In this document: positions 31,066 through 39,577 of the stretch, piece by piece
Position numbering within the stretch: the stretch's first letter is position 1
Layout of the letters: every line of letters starts with the position of its first letter
DNA from: Streptomyces cinnamoneus
GTDB taxonomy: Bacteria; Actinomycetota; Actinomycetes; Streptomycetales; Streptomycetaceae
Reading direction: 5' to 3'
DNA: 64,000 nucleotides
Assembly: GCF_014650495.1 (NCBI RefSeq)
Contig: NZ_BMVB01000001.1
Location: 290,003 to 354,002 of the forward strand
Translations under genes and position numbers: made by a program
The notes under the pieces: generated by a model
Database searches by the model: none
Told to the model about the DNA's origin: nothing
The model's input: the letters and a program-made list of their open reading frames with translations, nothing else

Positions 31066-32427
31066 TCAGGCCCGCAGGTCCCGCAGGGCCTCCTCCACGC
31101 CGCGGTGGAAGGTGGGGTAGGCGTAGATCATGTGGCGCAGGGACTCGACCGGTACCCCGGCCTGGACCGCCACGGCCAGGCCGTACATCACCTCGCCGCC
31201 CATCGGGCCCGCCGTGGTCGCGCCGACCAGCACGCCGCGGTCGGCGTCCTCGACGAGCTTGACCAGGCCCTCGTTGCCCGCCTTGTGGATCCAGCCGCGG
31301 GTCGAGGACGGCACCCGCGCCAGCCCCGTCCGTACCCGCAGGCCCTTCTCGCGGGCCTGCTTCTCGGTCAGGCCCACCGCCCCCACCTCCGGGTCGGTGA
31401 ACGTCACGCGCGGCAGGGCGCGGTAGTCGGCGTCCGGGCCCGGCTCGCCGAGCACGGCCCGGATCACGATGTCCGCCTCGTACATCGCCACATGCGTGAA
31501 CGCGCCGTGCCCGGTCACGTCGCCGACGCCCCACAGGCCGGGTGCCGCCAGCATCTGCCCGTCCGTCCGCAGGGCGCGCGCGGCCGGGTCCAGGCCCACG
31601 CTGTCCACGCCCACGGCCGCGAGGTCCACGCGGCGTCCCGTGGCCACCAGCAGCTGATCGCCCGTCAGCTCCGTGCCGTCCGCCAGCACCAGGGTGAACG
31701 CGTCGCCGCTGTGCCGCACCTCGGCCGCCCGCGCGCCCGTCCGCACGGTCAGCCCCTCCTCGCGCAGCACCCCGGCCAGCAGTTCGCCCGCCTCCGGCTC
31801 CTCGGCCGGGATCAGGCCGTCGAGGGCCTCCACGACCGTGACGCCGGTGCCGAAACGGGCGTAGACCTGGGCCAGTTCCAGGCCGATCGCACCGCCGCCG
31901 AGCACCAGCAGCGTGCCCGGCGGTTCCTTCGCGGCGATCGCGTCCCGGTTCGTCCAGTAGGGGACCCCGTCCAGCCCGGGCACCGGCGGGATCTGCGGCC
32001 GGCTGCCCGTCGCGAGGACGATGCCGTGCCGCGCCCGGAACACCTCGCCGTTCACCTCGACGCGCCCCGGCCCGGCCAGCCTGCCGTGGCCGCGCACCAG
32101 GCGGCCGCCCTTGCCGGTGAAGCGATCGGCGGCCGCCCGGTCGTTCCAGTCGTCGGTCGCCTCGTCGCGGATCCGGTCGGCCACCGGCGCCCAGTCGGCA
32201 CCGACGCGGGAGGAACCGGCCATGCCGGGCACCCGCCGCCCCTCCGCGAGCAGATTCCCGGCGCGGATCATCATCTTGCTGGGCACGCACCCCCAGTAAG
32301 GGCACTCGCCGCCCACCAGCTCCGCCTCGACGCCCACCACCGCGAGCCCGGCTCCGGCGAGCTCCCCGGCCACGTGCTCGCCGCCCGGACCCATGCCGAT
32401 GACGACGACGTCCACCTCTTCGGCCAC
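31066..32427 (-). CDS. NAD(P)/FAD-dependent disulfide oxidoreductase
   Basis: This 453-residue class I pyridine nucleotide-disulfide oxidoreductase resembles dihydrolipoamide dehydrogenase and mercuric reductase. The N-terminal FAD fold is VVVIGMGPGGEHVA. The redox-active pair is in GGECPYWGCVPSK (CxxxxC). The NAD fold is LVLGGGAIGLELAQVYARFG, and GDVTGHGAFTHVA closes the FAD site. In the dimerisation domain the usual His-Glu dyad region reads YAYPTFHRGVEE, with Tyr at the common His position, so it may not act on lipoamide. It is preceded on its own strand by the PhoD gene, 64 bases away. The physiological substrate is unknown. Confidence 0.9.
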   Translation of the reverse strand: MAEEVDVVVIGMGPGGEHVAGELAGAGLAVVGVEAELVGGECPYWGCVPSKMMIRAGNLLAEGRRVPGMAGSSRVGADWAPVADRIRDEATDDWNDRAAADRFTGKGGRLVRGHGRLAGPGRVEVNGEVFRARHGIVLATGSRPQIPPVPGLDGVPYWTNRDAIAAKEPPGTLLVLGGGAIGLELAQVYARFGTGVTVVEALDGLIPAEEPEAGELLAGVLREEGLTVRTGARAAEVRHSGDAFTLVLADGTELTGDQLLVATGRRVDLAAVGVDSVGLDPAARALRTDGQMLAAPGLWGVGDVTGHGAFTHVAMYEADIVIRAVLGEPGPDADYRALPRVTFTDPEVGAVGLTEKQAREKGLRVRTGLARVPSSTRGWIHKAGNEGLVKLVEDADRGVLVGATTAGPMGGEVMYGLAVAVQAGVPVESLRHMIYAYPTFHRGVEEALRDLRA

Positions 32428-32491
32428 AGCACCGCACCTTCCTCGCGCCGGCTTCGGGTGTCCACCACCTTCCCACCGCGCCGGGGAGGCG

Positions 32492-34060
32492 TCACTGTCC
32501 GACGCGCCCCGGCTGCAGCACCTTGGTGAACAGCACCGCCCCCCGTTCGTCGCGCAGCCGCACCGTCAGCTCACCGCCCTCGCCGTCGATGGCGACCTCG
32601 CCGAAGAACTGGCTGTCCTGCCCGGGCGGCACGTTCGCGACGGCCGGCGCCTTGACGAAGGGCTGCTCCGGCCCGAACGTGCCGTCCAGCTTCGCCGCCG
32701 GGAAGCCGCCGGCGTTCAGCGGGCCCGTCACGAACTCCCAGAACGGGGCGAAGTCCCCGAACGCGGCCCGCGCGGGGTCGTAATGCTGGGCCGAGGTGTA
32801 GTGGACGTCGGCCGTCAGCCACACCGTGCCGGTGATCCGCCGGTGCTTGATGTGCCGCAGCAGCTCGGCGATCTGCAGCTCGCGGCCGAGCGGAGCCCCC
32901 GGGTCGCCCTGGGCGACCGCCTCGAAGTCCGCCGGCCCGTCGGGGACCACCAGCCCCAGCGGCATGTCGGAGGCGATCACCTTCCACACCGCGCGCGAGC
33001 GCGCCAGCTCCCGCTTGAGCCACCGGAGCTGGGCCTCGCCCAGGATGCCCTGGGTGTCGTCGGGGCGTCTGCCGGGGGAGTTGGCGTTGCGGTAGGTGCG
33101 CATGTCCAGGACGAAGAGGTCGAGCAGGGGGCCGTGGTGCAGCACCCGGTAGACGCGGCCGTCCCCGTCGGGGCGCTGCGTGGACAGCGGGAAGTACTCG
33201 GAGAAGGCCCGCCGCGAGCGCGCCGCCAGCACGTCGACGTTCTTCTCCGTGTACCGCGGGTCGTCGAGGATCTGGCCGGGGTACCAGTTGTTGCGCACCT
33301 CGTGGTCGTCCCACTGCACGACGGTCGGCACCTGGGCGTTGAAGCGCCGCAGGTGGTCGTCGAGCAGGTTGTAGCGGAACGCCCCGCGGAACTCCGCGAG
33401 CGTCTCGGCGACCTTCGACTTCTCCTCGGTGGTGATGTTCCGCCAGGTGCCGCCGCCGGGCAGGGCGATGCTCGCGGGGATCGGGCCGTCGGCGTAGACG
33501 GTGTCGCCGCTGCAGAGGAAGAAGTCCGGGTCCAGCCGGCGCATGTGCTCGAAGATGCGGTAGCCGCCGAGGTCCGGGTTGATGCCCCAGCCCTGGCCGG
33601 CGAGGTCGCCCGACCAGACGAAGCGCACGTCCCGGCGCCCGGCCGGGGCCGTGCGGAACGTGCCGTGCACCGGCCGGCCGGTGCGCCGGGGGTCGTCCGG
33701 GTCGGCGAGCAGCACCCGGTAGTGGATCTGTTCGCCGGGCGGCAGGCCGTGCAGGGCCGTCCGGCCGGTGAAGTCCGTGTCCGGCCCGACCAGCGGCCCG
33801 TGCCACCGGCGGGCCGAGCGGAACGACCCGGTCGCCGAGGTCTCCACGATCATCCGGGCCCTGCGGTCCGAGCGCACCCAGATCAGCCCCGAGGACGAGG
33901 TGACGTCCCCGGCCTGTACGCCCCAGCCGGCGCCCGGCCGTCCCGACAGCGCCTGGGCGGGCGCCGCGGCCAGGGGCGGCAGGGCCGCCGCTCCCGCGAC
34001 GGCCGCCGAGCCGCGCAGCACCGCCCGCCGGCCGACCACCGGTCCGGTCCCGTAGCCCAT
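32492..34060 (-). CDS. PhoD-family alkaline phosphatase, Tat-secreted
   Basis: This 522-residue alkaline phosphatase D begins with a twin-arginine signal (GRRAVLRGSAAVAGAAALPPL) ending near AQA. The N-terminal Fn3-like domain is followed by the metal-binding catalytic core: VWSGDLAGQGW, FFLCSGDTVYADGP, WDDHEVRNNW and WLTADVHYT, which hold the Fe/Ca ligands of PhoD. It hydrolyses phosphomono- or diesters outside the cell. The ATG at 34060 with AGGAGGT upstream is preferred over the much longer open frame to 35293. Two adjacent 11-bp GTTC repeats upstream (34144-34165) form a candidate PHO box, fitting control by PhoP. Confidence 0.93.
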   Translation of the reverse strand: MGYGTGPVVGRRAVLRGSAAVAGAAALPPLAAAPAQALSGRPGAGWGVQAGDVTSSSGLIWVRSDRRARMIVETSATGSFRSARRWHGPLVGPDTDFTGRTALHGLPPGEQIHYRVLLADPDDPRRTGRPVHGTFRTAPAGRRDVRFVWSGDLAGQGWGINPDLGGYRIFEHMRRLDPDFFLCSGDTVYADGPIPASIALPGGGTWRNITTEEKSKVAETLAEFRGAFRYNLLDDHLRRFNAQVPTVVQWDDHEVRNNWYPGQILDDPRYTEKNVDVLAARSRRAFSEYFPLSTQRPDGDGRVYRVLHHGPLLDLFVLDMRTYRNANSPGRRPDDTQGILGEAQLRWLKRELARSRAVWKVIASDMPLGLVVPDGPADFEAVAQGDPGAPLGRELQIAELLRHIKHRRITGTVWLTADVHYTSAQHYDPARAAFGDFAPFWEFVTGPLNAGGFPAAKLDGTFGPEQPFVKAPAVANVPPGQDSQFFGEVAIDGEGGELTVRLRDERGAVLFTKVLQPGRVGQ

Positions 34061-34143
34061 CGGCCGACCTCCTGTACCCGGCCCCCGGCCGTCACCGTCG
34101 TTCTCGTCGTCTGCGGGACCGTTCCTACCGGGCCCGTGTGCCC

Positions 34144-34165
34144 GGCAGCCGAACGGGACGTGAAC
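34144..34165 (-). promoter_or_regulatory. Candidate PHO box upstream of phoD
   Basis: On the minus strand GTTCACGTCCC is followed directly by GTTCGGCTGCC, two 11-bp direct-repeat units of the PhoP-box type about 85 bases ahead of the phoD start. Only the first unit matches GTTCA fully. Confidence 0.45.
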
Positions 34166-34170
34166 TCCCC

Positions 34171-35001
34171 TCAGCGCGAGCCGTCGAGGATGACGCGGGC
34201 CACCAGCGCCGGGTCGTCGTTCATGGGAACGTGCCCGCACCCGGGCAGCCGGACGAGCCGGGCGGAAGGGATCACCTTCTTGGCCCGGACGCCCTGGCCG
34301 CGCACCAGCAGCCGGTCTGAGGTGCCCCAGCCGATGGTGACCGGAACGTCCGGCACGTCGTGGGTGAAACGGAGCCGGCGACCGGCCGCGAGCGTGGCCT
34401 CGAAGCCGGTCGCCTCGCGCAGCGCCCGGGTCTCGGCGACGACGGCGTCCGGGGAACGGCGGCCCGGCCGGGCGTAGATGGTGCCGGTCAGGGCGGCCCT
34501 GCCCACGGAGGTGCGGGCCAGTCGCGTCACCGTGTGGTCCGGCAGCCGCAGCGCGCCGTGCCGCATCGCCAGGAGCATCCCGAAGGCGTAGCGGCGCTCG
34601 GCCTCGCTCCAGAACCCGCCGGGGGACAGGGCGGTGACGCTGCGCACGCGCTTCTCGTGGCCGAGCTGCAGGGCGAGCAGACCGCCGAGGGAGTTGCCCG
34701 CGACGTGCGGGCGGTCCAGGCCCAGGGCGTCGAAGAGCGCGCCCAGCACGGGGACGACGCCCCGCAGGTCGTAGGAGATGCCGTCGGGCAGGCCGGGGGA
34801 GAGGCCGTAGCCCGGCAGGTCGACGGCGATCACGTCGCGTTCGGCGGCGAGGATGCCGACGACCGGGTCCCACACCTGCAGATGGTGGCCGATGCCGTGC
34901 AGCAGCACCAGCGGCTCGCCGCCGCCGATCCGCTCGTACACCACCTCCACCGTGCGCGGCCCGGAAGGGGTGTCGGCGGAAAAGGAGATCGTCTCGGCCA
35001 T
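34171..35001 (-). CDS. Alpha/beta hydrolase
   Basis: This 276-residue alpha/beta-hydrolase has the oxyanion motif LLHGIGHH (about 33-40), nucleophile elbow VAGNSLGGLL (Ser about 105), and C-terminal catalytic His in GCGHVPMNDDP. The acidic member is probably in WGTSDRLL. The closest general types are meta-cleavage hydrolases and haloperoxidase-like esterases. No signal peptide is seen. The ATG at 35001 is fixed by the FSADTPSGPRTVEVVYERIGG opening split by the usual strands. It lies divergent from the sigma factor at 35146. The substrate is unknown. Confidence 0.88.
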   Translation of the reverse strand: MAETISFSADTPSGPRTVEVVYERIGGGEPLVLLHGIGHHLQVWDPVVGILAAERDVIAVDLPGYGLSPGLPDGISYDLRGVVPVLGALFDALGLDRPHVAGNSLGGLLALQLGHEKRVRSVTALSPGGFWSEAERRYAFGMLLAMRHGALRLPDHTVTRLARTSVGRAALTGTIYARPGRRSPDAVVAETRALREATGFEATLAAGRRLRFTHDVPDVPVTIGWGTSDRLLVRGQGVRAKKVIPSARLVRLPGCGHVPMNDDPALVARVILDGSR

Positions 35002-35145
35002 GGCACAGCTCCTCGTGTCCGTGGGACTCCGTACGAGACAGGATGTCAGCAGGGGTTACCGCGGGGTAGACCCAGGAGCGCGGCCGCCGGGACGAGAGCC
35101 GCCTCACGTGGACAACCCCCGGCCCCCTCGGGTGGGATGGGCCGT

Positions 35146-36030
35146 GTGAACGCAGCTGACACCGGCCTGGACGCCTTCGAGGAACACCGCACCACGCTGA
35201 CGGGCGTGGCCTACCGCATGCTGGGTCGGTTCGCCGACGCCGAGGACGTCGTCCAGGAGGCGTGGCTGCGCTGGTCCGGCGCGGACCGCACAACCGTCCG
35301 CGACGCGCGCGGCTACCTCGTGCGCGTCACCACCCGCCTGGCCGTCGACCGCCTGCGGCAGGTGCAGGCGCGGCGCGAGGCGTACGTCGGGCCGTGGCTC
35401 CCCGAGCCCGTCCCCACCGACTTCGGCACGACCGTCCCCGACACCGCCGAACGGGCGGTGCTCGCCGACTCCGTCTCCCTCGCCGTGCTCATCGTCCTCG
35501 AATCGCTCTCCCCGCTGGAGCGCGCCGTCTTCGTCCTGCGCGAAGCGTTCGGCTTCCCCTACCAGGAGATCGCCGAGGTCCTCGACCGCTCGGAGGCGGC
35601 CGTGCGCCAGCTCGCCGGCCGGGCCCGGCGCCATGTGGAGGAACGCAAGCCGCGCTTCGACGTCGACCCCGTGCGCCGACGCGACCTGACCGAGCGCTTC
35701 CTCGCCGCCGCCACCGGCGGCAGCATCGAGGACATGCTCGCCCTGCTCGCCCCCGACGTCCGCCTCGTCAGCGACAGCGGCGGCAAGGCCAAGGCCCCCC
35801 GCCGCGTCATCGAGACCGCCGACAAGGTCGGACGCTTCCTCGTGGCCGTCGGCGGCAACCCCCTGCCCGATCCGGAGATCCGCTTCCTCGAAGTCAACGG
35901 CAGCCCGGCGCTGCTGGTGCTCTCCCAGGGCAGGCCCGAGACCTTCATGAGCATCGAGATCGCCGACGGCCGCATCGCCGAGATCTACCTCATCCGCAAC
36001 CCCGACAAGCTGACGGGCTTCGCCTCCTGA
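35146..36030 (+). CDS. ECF sigma factor, SigJ-type with SnoaL-like C-terminal domain
   Basis: This roughly 294-residue sigma factor has region 2 at about residues 8-75 (LTGVAYRMLGRFADAEDVVQEAWLRW split in helices) and region 4 at about 110-165 (LSPLERAVFVLREAFGFPYQEIAEVL). It ends in a roughly 110-residue SnoaL/NTF2-like domain, as in SigJ (ECF41-like). In that group the C-terminal domain regulates activity in place of an anti-sigma factor. I use the GTG at 35146 because GGTGGG lies nine bases upstream, whereas the ATG at 35137 has no room for an RBS. ECF41 genes usually sit beside a carboxymuconolactone or SDR-type redox gene. A convergent SDR follows here. Confidence 0.9.
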   Translation: MNAADTGLDAFEEHRTTLTGVAYRMLGRFADAEDVVQEAWLRWSGADRTTVRDARGYLVRVTTRLAVDRLRQVQARREAYVGPWLPEPVPTDFGTTVPDTAERAVLADSVSLAVLIVLESLSPLERAVFVLREAFGFPYQEIAEVLDRSEAAVRQLAGRARRHVEERKPRFDVDPVRRRDLTERFLAAATGGSIEDMLALLAPDVRLVSDSGGKAKAPRRVIETADKVGRFLVAVGGNPLPDPEIRFLEVNGSPALLVLSQGRPETFMSIEIADGRIAEIYLIRNPDKLTGFAS

Positions 36031-36073
36031 CGGCCCTGCGCCCCGGCCGGCAGCCGCGCCGCGCCGGGGCGGG

Positions 36074-36832
36074 TCACAGCCCGCCCGCCACGCGCAGCAC
36101 CGCACCGGTGGTGTACGACGCCTCCGGCGACAGCAGCCAGGCCACCGCCCCCGCGACCTCCTCCGGCTCCCCGGGGCGGCCCATGGGAATCCGGTCGGCT
36201 ATGCGCCACGGCCGCTCCGGGTCGCCCATGGACGCGTGGATGTCGGTCACGACCGCCCCGGGCTGCACCGAGTTGACCCGGACCCCCTCCGCGGCCAGCT
36301 CCTTGGACAGCCCGACGGTGAGCGCGTCCACCGCGGCCTTGCTCGCCGCGTAGTGCACGTACTCGCCGGGGCTGCCCAGCGTCGCCGCCCCCGACGAGAT
36401 GTTCACGATGGCGCCACCGCCGCCCCCGTGACGGGTGGACATCTCCAGGGCCGCCCGGCGGGCACAGATCAGCGCGCCCATCACATTGACGTCCACGACC
36501 TTGCGCATCCGCTCCACCGGAGTCTCGGTGAACCGGCCCAACAGGCCCGTGATCCCGGCGTTGTTGACCAGGCCGGTCACCGGGCCGAGCCGGTCCCGCA
36601 CGGTGTCGAAGAAGGCGTCGACCTGCGACTCGTCGCTGGTGTCCACCTGAACGGCCACACACGCCACACCGTGGTCGCGCACGGCGGCCGCCGTCTTCTC
36701 CGCGGCCTCCTGCGCCTGCTCGTAGCCGATGCCCACGGCATGCCCGGCGCGGGCCAGCCGCAGCGCCACCGCCGCCCCGATGCCCCTGCTGCCCCCGGTG
36801 ACCACCGTCACCTGGTCCCGCACCTGCTCCAT
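36074..36832 (-). CDS. SDR family oxidoreductase (FabG-like)
   Basis: This 252-residue classical short-chain dehydrogenase has the cofactor motif TGGSRGIGAAVALRL (about 12-26), the NNAG motif in GLVNNAGITG, a catalytic Ser in VNISSGAATLGS, and Tyr-Lys in YVHYAASKAA. The end SYTTGAVLRVAGG is the usual C-terminal strand. It is likely an NAD(P)H-dependent reductase of a ketone or sugar. The ATG at 36832 has GGGGGA upstream. It is divergent from a GntR regulator across a spacer containing a DasR-like palindrome, so the regulator may control it. Confidence 0.93.
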   Translation of the reverse strand: MEQVRDQVTVVTGGSRGIGAAVALRLARAGHAVGIGYEQAQEAAEKTAAAVRDHGVACVAVQVDTSDESQVDAFFDTVRDRLGPVTGLVNNAGITGLLGRFTETPVERMRKVVDVNVMGALICARRAALEMSTRHGGGGGAIVNISSGAATLGSPGEYVHYAASKAAVDALTVGLSKELAAEGVRVNSVQPGAVVTDIHASMGDPERPWRIADRIPMGRPGEPEEVAGAVAWLLSPEASYTTGAVLRVAGGL

Positions 36833-36920
36833 CGCCCGTCCCCCGCTTCCTGCCGCTCGCTGCGACCCGATGATTACCGACGGTACCCGAGCCCTCTGAC
36901 AACGCCCGGGGCGGGTGTCA

Positions 36921-36934
36921 TTGGTCTTGACCAA
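36921..36934. promoter_or_regulatory. Palindrome TTGGTCTTGACCAA, DasR (dre)-like operator
   Basis: TTGGTC and GACCAA flank a TT centre. This matches the GntR/HutC-family dre consensus (TGGTCTAGACCA) in 11 of its 12 central positions. It sits in the 186-bp spacer between the SDR and gntR genes, about 85 bases from either start. Confidence 0.6.
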
Positions 36935-37018
36935 GTGCCCACGCCGCCCTATGGTCGCAGGCATACTGCAACAACCTTTAATAAAGAAGCGCGCAAAAAG
37001 CCTTTGCGGAGGAACAGG

Positions 37019-37768
37019 GTGGGGACCACGCAGCTGGAATCGGTGCCGGAGCCGAAGTACTGGCACTTGAAGACCGTCCTCAGTGAGGCACTCGACTCCG
37101 AGTTCGCCGTGGGAGAGATCCTGCCGAACGAGCGCGAGCTCGCGGCCCGCTTCGGCGTCGCCCGTGCCACGCTCCGTCAGGCGCTGGAACAGCTGGAGCT
37201 GGAGGGCCGGCTGCAGCGCCGCCGCGGTGTCGGCACCACCGTCGCGCCGCCGCGCATGGGAGTGGCCGTCGCCGACGCCGAGCACACCTGGCCCGGCGCC
37301 GCGGCCGATGCCTGGCAGCCCGTCGACAGCACCGAGGAGGTGCCGCCCGCCGCGGTCGCCCGGCTCCTGGAGACCGAGCCCGGCCAGGCCGTTCACACCG
37401 TGCGCCGCGCCCGCAAGACCCGCGGCCAGCCCGTCGCCGCGGAGCTGCTCTACGTCCCCGCGAGCAGCGTCCCCGCCCTGGCCGCCATCGACACGCCCGC
37501 CGGCCCTGCCCGCGCCCGCGCCGTCCTGCGCGAGTTGCAGCACCTGCAACTGGAGGGCCGGGAGCGGGCCGTGGAGCTCGGCTCCGCCCGCGCCGACGAC
37601 GCCAAGCAGCTCGACCGGCTCCCCGGCGCGCCCGTCCTCCTCGTGACCACCCGTTACGTCTCCGGCGGCCGCACCGCCGCCGTCGCCGTGGCCACCTACC
37701 GGGCCGACACCTGCCGGCTCACCTTCGGGGAGGCGGGCGGCGCGGCCGTCCAGCTCCTCGCCGGCTGA
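37019..37768 (+). CDS. GntR/HutC-family transcriptional regulator
   Basis: This 249-residue regulator has a winged helix at about residues 10-80 (FAVGEILPNERELAARFGVARATLRQALEQLE, then RRRGVGTTVAPP). The UTRA-type effector domain carries AVHTVRRARKTRGQPVAAELLYVP and ends with TRYVSGGRTAAVAVATYRADTCRLTF. HutC proteins often sense sugars or their phosphates. The GTG start at 37019 has GGAGG six bases upstream. The preceding sequence is AT-rich (ACCTTTAATAAAGAAG) and includes the palindrome at 36921, so autoregulation and control of the SDR gene are likely. Confidence 0.92.
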   Translation: MGTTQLESVPEPKYWHLKTVLSEALDSEFAVGEILPNERELAARFGVARATLRQALEQLELEGRLQRRRGVGTTVAPPRMGVAVADAEHTWPGAAADAWQPVDSTEEVPPAAVARLLETEPGQAVHTVRRARKTRGQPVAAELLYVPASSVPALAAIDTPAGPARARAVLRELQHLQLEGRERAVELGSARADDAKQLDRLPGAPVLLVTTRYVSGGRTAAVAVATYRADTCRLTFGEAGGAAVQLLAG

Positions 37769-37775
37769 CGGCCGC

Positions 37776-38933
37776 TCAGCGGCGCGCCGTCACCGAGCTC
37801 TCGACCGCGAAGAGCTGCGCCTCCACGTGGTCGAGGGCCAGCCGCAGCGCGCCCGTCGCCACCGCGGCCTCGCCCAGCAGCGACTGCGCCACCTGCGGCG
37901 GCCGCAGGCAGTAGCGGGCCAGCTCGGTGCGCAGCGGCTCCAGGACGCCGTTCAGCCCGGCCGCCCAGCCGCCCACCACGACCAGCTCCGGGTCGAGGGC
38001 CAGCACGAGCGCCGCCACGTCGTGCACCAGCCGGCGCAGATAGCGGTCCACGGCCGCCCGGGCCCGCTCGTCGCCCTGCCCGGCCAGCGTGAACACCCGT
38101 GCCACCTGCGCCTCGTCGAGCGGGTGCAGCGGCTCCCCGGTGGTGGACAGCACCTCCTCCGGGGTGGCCTCCCGCCCCAGCAGGTGCAGCGCGCCGATCT
38201 CCCCGGCGGCGCCCCCGAAGCCCCGGTGCAATCGGCCGCCGATCAGCGAACCGGCGCCCGGGCTCAGCCCCGCCAGCACGAAGACCACGTCGTCGGAGGC
38301 GGTCGCCGCGCCCTTCCAGTGCTCGGCGACGGCGGCGGCGTTGGCGTCGTTCTCCACCAGCACGGGGCAGCGGAACGAACGCCGCAGCCGCTCCCCGAGC
38401 GGCAGTCCGGTCCACTGCGGCAGCGCCGTCCCCAGCCGCACGGTCCCGTCCGCCTCCACGATGCCCGGCGTGGCCACCCCCACCGCGCGCAGCGAACTGC
38501 GCGGCACCCCGGCCCGCTTGAGGAGGTCGGCGACGGCCGTGCGCACGTGCTCCAGGCGTTCGTCGGCGGGGGCCGTGGCCGAGACCTCCACGTGCGCCGA
38601 GCCCACCACGCGCCCGCGCAGGTCCGCGAGCAGCGCCGCGATGCGGTGAGGCCCGATCTCGACACCGAGCAGATGGCCGGCCTCGACCCGGAAGCGGAAG
38701 CGCCGGGCCGGGCGTCCCTGACGGCGTGCCGCGGTCTCGTCGGCGGCCGCCTCCACCACCAGCCCGGAGGCGATCAGCCCCTCGACCACGCCCTCGACGG
38801 TCGGCCGGGACAGCCCCGTCACCTTGACCAGATCGGTGAGCGTGGGCGCCTGGGCGGCGCGCAGCGCGTGCAGCACGACGGCCGAATTGATCCGCCTCAG
38901 GAGAGACGGATCCCCGCCGGTGAGCCGCCCCAA
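37776..38933 (-). CDS. ROK-family transcriptional regulator
   Basis: This 385-residue NagC/XylR-type protein has an N-terminal MarR-like winged helix (about 10-75, with LTDLVKVTGLSRPTVEGVVEGLIASG) and a ROK sugar-kinase-like domain with LGVEIGPHRIAALLADL, ENDANAAAVAEHW and GGAAGEIGALHL. The usual zinc-binding Cys cluster after that motif (CxCGxxGC) is absent: the sequence reads REATPEEVLSTTGEP. The start is a TTG at 38933 with GGAGG 8 bases upstream, and no ATG/GTG is in frame. It converges with the GntR gene, seven bases apart. The sugar ligand is unknown. Confidence 0.88.
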   Translation of the reverse strand: MGRLTGGDPSLLRRINSAVVLHALRAAQAPTLTDLVKVTGLSRPTVEGVVEGLIASGLVVEAAADETAARRQGRPARRFRFRVEAGHLLGVEIGPHRIAALLADLRGRVVGSAHVEVSATAPADERLEHVRTAVADLLKRAGVPRSSLRAVGVATPGIVEADGTVRLGTALPQWTGLPLGERLRRSFRCPVLVENDANAAAVAEHWKGAATASDDVVFVLAGLSPGAGSLIGGRLHRGFGGAAGEIGALHLLGREATPEEVLSTTGEPLHPLDEAQVARVFTLAGQGDERARAAVDRYLRRLVHDVAALVLALDPELVVVGGWAAGLNGVLEPLRTELARYCLRPPQVAQSLLGEAAVATGALRLALDHVEAQLFAVESSVTARR

Positions 38934-39026
38934 CGTGCCGCCTCCTCGCTTTGCGTGCCCTTTGCCTGCACGGATCGTATCCGGTGCACGGCGGAGCGGC
39001 GAGTGACGGGACTCACCCGGCGGTGC

Positions 39027-39521
39027 CTACGGGGCCTCGCCGGCGGCGGCGCGCAGCCGCCCGAACTCCTCCGCCATCTTCGGCAGGGGCCAGTGGGCGT
39101 TGAGGCCGCTGGGGTTGGGCAGGACCCAGATCCGGGTGTCGCCGATCGTCCGCTCCTGCGGGCCGATCCTCGCCCCCTTGTCGTCGAAGGCCACGCGGTA
39201 GGCGGTGACGCCGACGACCGCCAGCCAGCGAGGCCGCAGCAACGTCACCTTCCCGACCAGGACGCGCCCGCCCTCGCGGAACTCCACGGGGCTCAGCTCG
39301 TCGGCGCGCGCGGAGGCGCGGGCGACGACGTTGGTGATGCCCAGCCCGTGGTCGAGCAGTTCCCGCTCCTGTGCCGGGCTCAGCTGCCGCGGCGTGAAGC
39401 CCGAGGCGTGCAGGGCGGGCCAGAAGCGGTTGCCAGGCCGGGCGAAGTGATGGCCGGTGGCGGCCGACATCAGGCCCGGGTTGATGCCGCAGAAAAGGAC
39501 GCGGAGGCCGTCCGCGACCAC
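39027..39521 (-). CDS. Mug-type G/U mismatch-specific DNA glycosylase
   Basis: This uracil-DNA glycosylase superfamily member (Mug/TDG) removes uracil or thymine from G:U/G:T pairs. The catalytic motif FCGINPGLMSAATGHHFARPGNRFWP is near the N-terminus in two parts (GINPGL and the following loop), and the C-terminal motif is LPNPSGLNAHW. The GTG at 39521 is the first ordinary start. However, the frame stays open upstream and encodes LTRSFTREELEAARDRLVP, which looks like the family's normal N-terminus. A CTG at 39581 with GGAG seven bases ahead, overlapping the purB stop, may be the real start. Confidence 0.88.
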   Translation of the reverse strand: MVADGLRVLFCGINPGLMSAATGHHFARPGNRFWPALHASGFTPRQLSPAQERELLDHGLGITNVVARASARADELSPVEFREGGRVLVGKVTLLRPRWLAVVGVTAYRVAFDDKGARIGPQERTIGDTRIWVLPNPSGLNAHWPLPKMAEEFGRLRAAAGEAP

Positions 39522-39577
39522 GTCCGGTACGAGACGGTCGCGGGCGGCCTCCAGCTCCTCGCGCGTGAACGAGCGGG

